DNA from: Mnemiopsis leidyi
Lineage: Eukaryota > Ctenophora > Tentaculata > Lobata > Bolinopsidae
Assembly: GCA_000226015.1 (NCBI GenBank)
Contig: JH155938.1
Coordinates: 33,822-66,741 of the forward strand
Direction: 5' to 3'
Length of the DNA stretch: 32,920 bases
A program made the position numbers and the translations under genes. Below, one piece after another: positions 31,946 through 32,920 of the stretch. The notes beneath the pieces were generated by a model, which made no database searches, was not told the DNA's origin, and worked only from the letters and a program-made list of their open reading frames with translations. The stretch's first letter is position 1, and each line of letters opens with the position of its first letter.

Positions 31946-31953
31946 CAGTCGAG

Positions 31954-32920
31954 TATCATGATCATGATCACTGCGACAAAGCAATTTCGTCCAACCTTCT
32001 TCTCACTGCACTATTGTATATGGCTTTAGCAACCTCCACAGCAGTGTTCTTGGTTGAAATTGTTCCAACATCAGTGGAATTAGTCATCTGGTGCAGCATC
32101 AACAGTCAGCTGTTCACTGTACTTGCCTTCTTACACTCCTGAGTCCGTCATCATCTGAATAGGAGCACTGTCAATTGTTTATATGAATTCTCATTGTTTG
32201 GATTCAAGATGTCCAGCTTAAGTTTTTCAATTTTCACAACCATGCAAATTTATGATAAATTTAATTCATAAAAAACTTCGACAACTAATACTCCCTTGAT
32301 TGATAATAGAGTTAACCCCTACACCCCCGAGAATGAATTTTACCCCCTAAATTTACCCCCTAAATCAACTTGTATTGGTCCGAATAAGAAAAGTCTGAAA
32401 GGTTTTTGTCTCAATGCTTTTGGTTTTCGAGATATCGCGAGGTCGATTTATCGACCTCGGGGATTCAACAGGAAAATTTATATATTTTCAAAATTTCGAA
32501 AATTGATTGTTCATGAAAGTTTTTAAGCCACATATGACACAGCCTTACATATTAAAACAATTGAGGAGAATAATTCTAGTTTTTAGTGTCTCAGTTATAC
32601 AGAAGAGGTCAGTTATACTGAGGAGGTCGCTATATCGACCTCGGGAGTTTCACTAGGTGAGATAACAAAGTTGGTCATATCAGCCAATTTGCCTGTGAAA
32701 TAAATAGATCATTAACTTCTTATTGGACTAAGAAGTTAACGTGAAAGCTCTCTACCTGCTCTGTCTTGCTATTCTCACTTTCTTACAACTGTATCTTGTT
32801 ATATTTTCATTCTAATATGACAAACAGCGATTGCTCTTCATGCGAGGCTTCCTTATGCTTCTCACATCCTCAGAAGACACTTGAAAGGATAAAACATCGC
32901 ATAATTCAGCATTTGCAATT
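31954..32920. other. Intergenic DNA, no gene seen
   Basis: No supportable coding region. Two related short hairpins are described separately; otherwise A+T-rich sequence. Confidence 0.5.
32438..32645. repeat. Two related GAGGTCG hairpins
   Basis: CGAGGTCGA-ttta-TCGACCTCG at 32438-32459 and GAGGTCG-(6)-CGACCTC at 32623-32642. Both are followed by CGGG plus a similar GA/GTTTCA stretch, so they look like two copies of one short element end about 180 bases apart. No target duplication was found. Confidence 0.6.

Noticed and set aside
31719-32142. Two overlapping frames of 80 and 132 residues
   Set aside because: Both run through MITE copy E, whose target duplication shows it is inserted DNA. 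No domain or splice support.
1-32920. CRISPR array, bacterial operon or prophage
   Set aside because: Spliced animal genes throughout; the repeat arrays are tandem without unique spacers.

Overview
The window is nuclear DNA from an animal. It holds spliced genes with GT-AG introns of roughly 100 to 2,700 bases, A+T-rich introns and intergenic DNA, animal-type housekeeping proteins (a USP24-type deubiquitinase and a CIAO2/MIP18 Fe-S assembly factor), a rhodopsin-class receptor, a protein with fascin-like folds, and an interstitial TTAGGG array. It is clearly not a vertebrate. An early-branching or other marine invertebrate, for example a cnidarian, would fit, but nothing here fixes the phylum.

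Layout. 1-1160 is intergenic with simple repeats. 1168-2980 (+) is a three-exon CIAO2 gene. 3368-20282 (+) is a 22-exon USP24 orthologue, 2,344 residues by my exon joins: UBA domain, long helical-repeat region, ubiquitin-like domain, USP catalytic domain, conserved C-terminus. Its 5' part is cut into 21 small exons, while the last exon is one uninterrupted 4.1 kb block holding the whole catalytic half. Its introns carry a nested intronless GPCR on the opposite strand (11527-12705), a small transposon-like element with telomere repeats inside it (5291-5503), a perfect 50-base palindrome (5975-6024), a pogo-like remnant (about 6401-6573), a 45-base tandem duplication, a run of 17 G and an array of CACGTG-bearing repeats. 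20283-22150 is the convergent 3' flank. 22151-22990 (-) is a single-exon type I membrane protein with ten extracellular cysteines and an RG-rich cytoplasmic tail. About 1.1 kb of hairpin-rich DNA separates it from the divergent gene at 24096-28309 (+), a nine-exon gene whose predicted 945-residue protein has a coiled coil, a Pro/Ser/Ala repeat linker, two copies of a Trp-rich domain I do not recognise, and four fascin-like beta-trefoils, the last cut short. 28310-32920 has no supportable gene. It holds a 63-base minisatellite and five copies of one 67-102-base transposon-like family, each with its own target-site duplication.

The genes do not form a pathway. CIAO2 acts in cytosolic Fe-S cluster delivery, USP24 in ubiquitin removal, the GPCR and the membrane protein at the cell surface, and the fascin-like protein probably on actin. 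The most novel items are the fascin/Trp-domain protein, the telomere-repeat element, the young small-transposon cluster and the one-sided exon structure of USP24.
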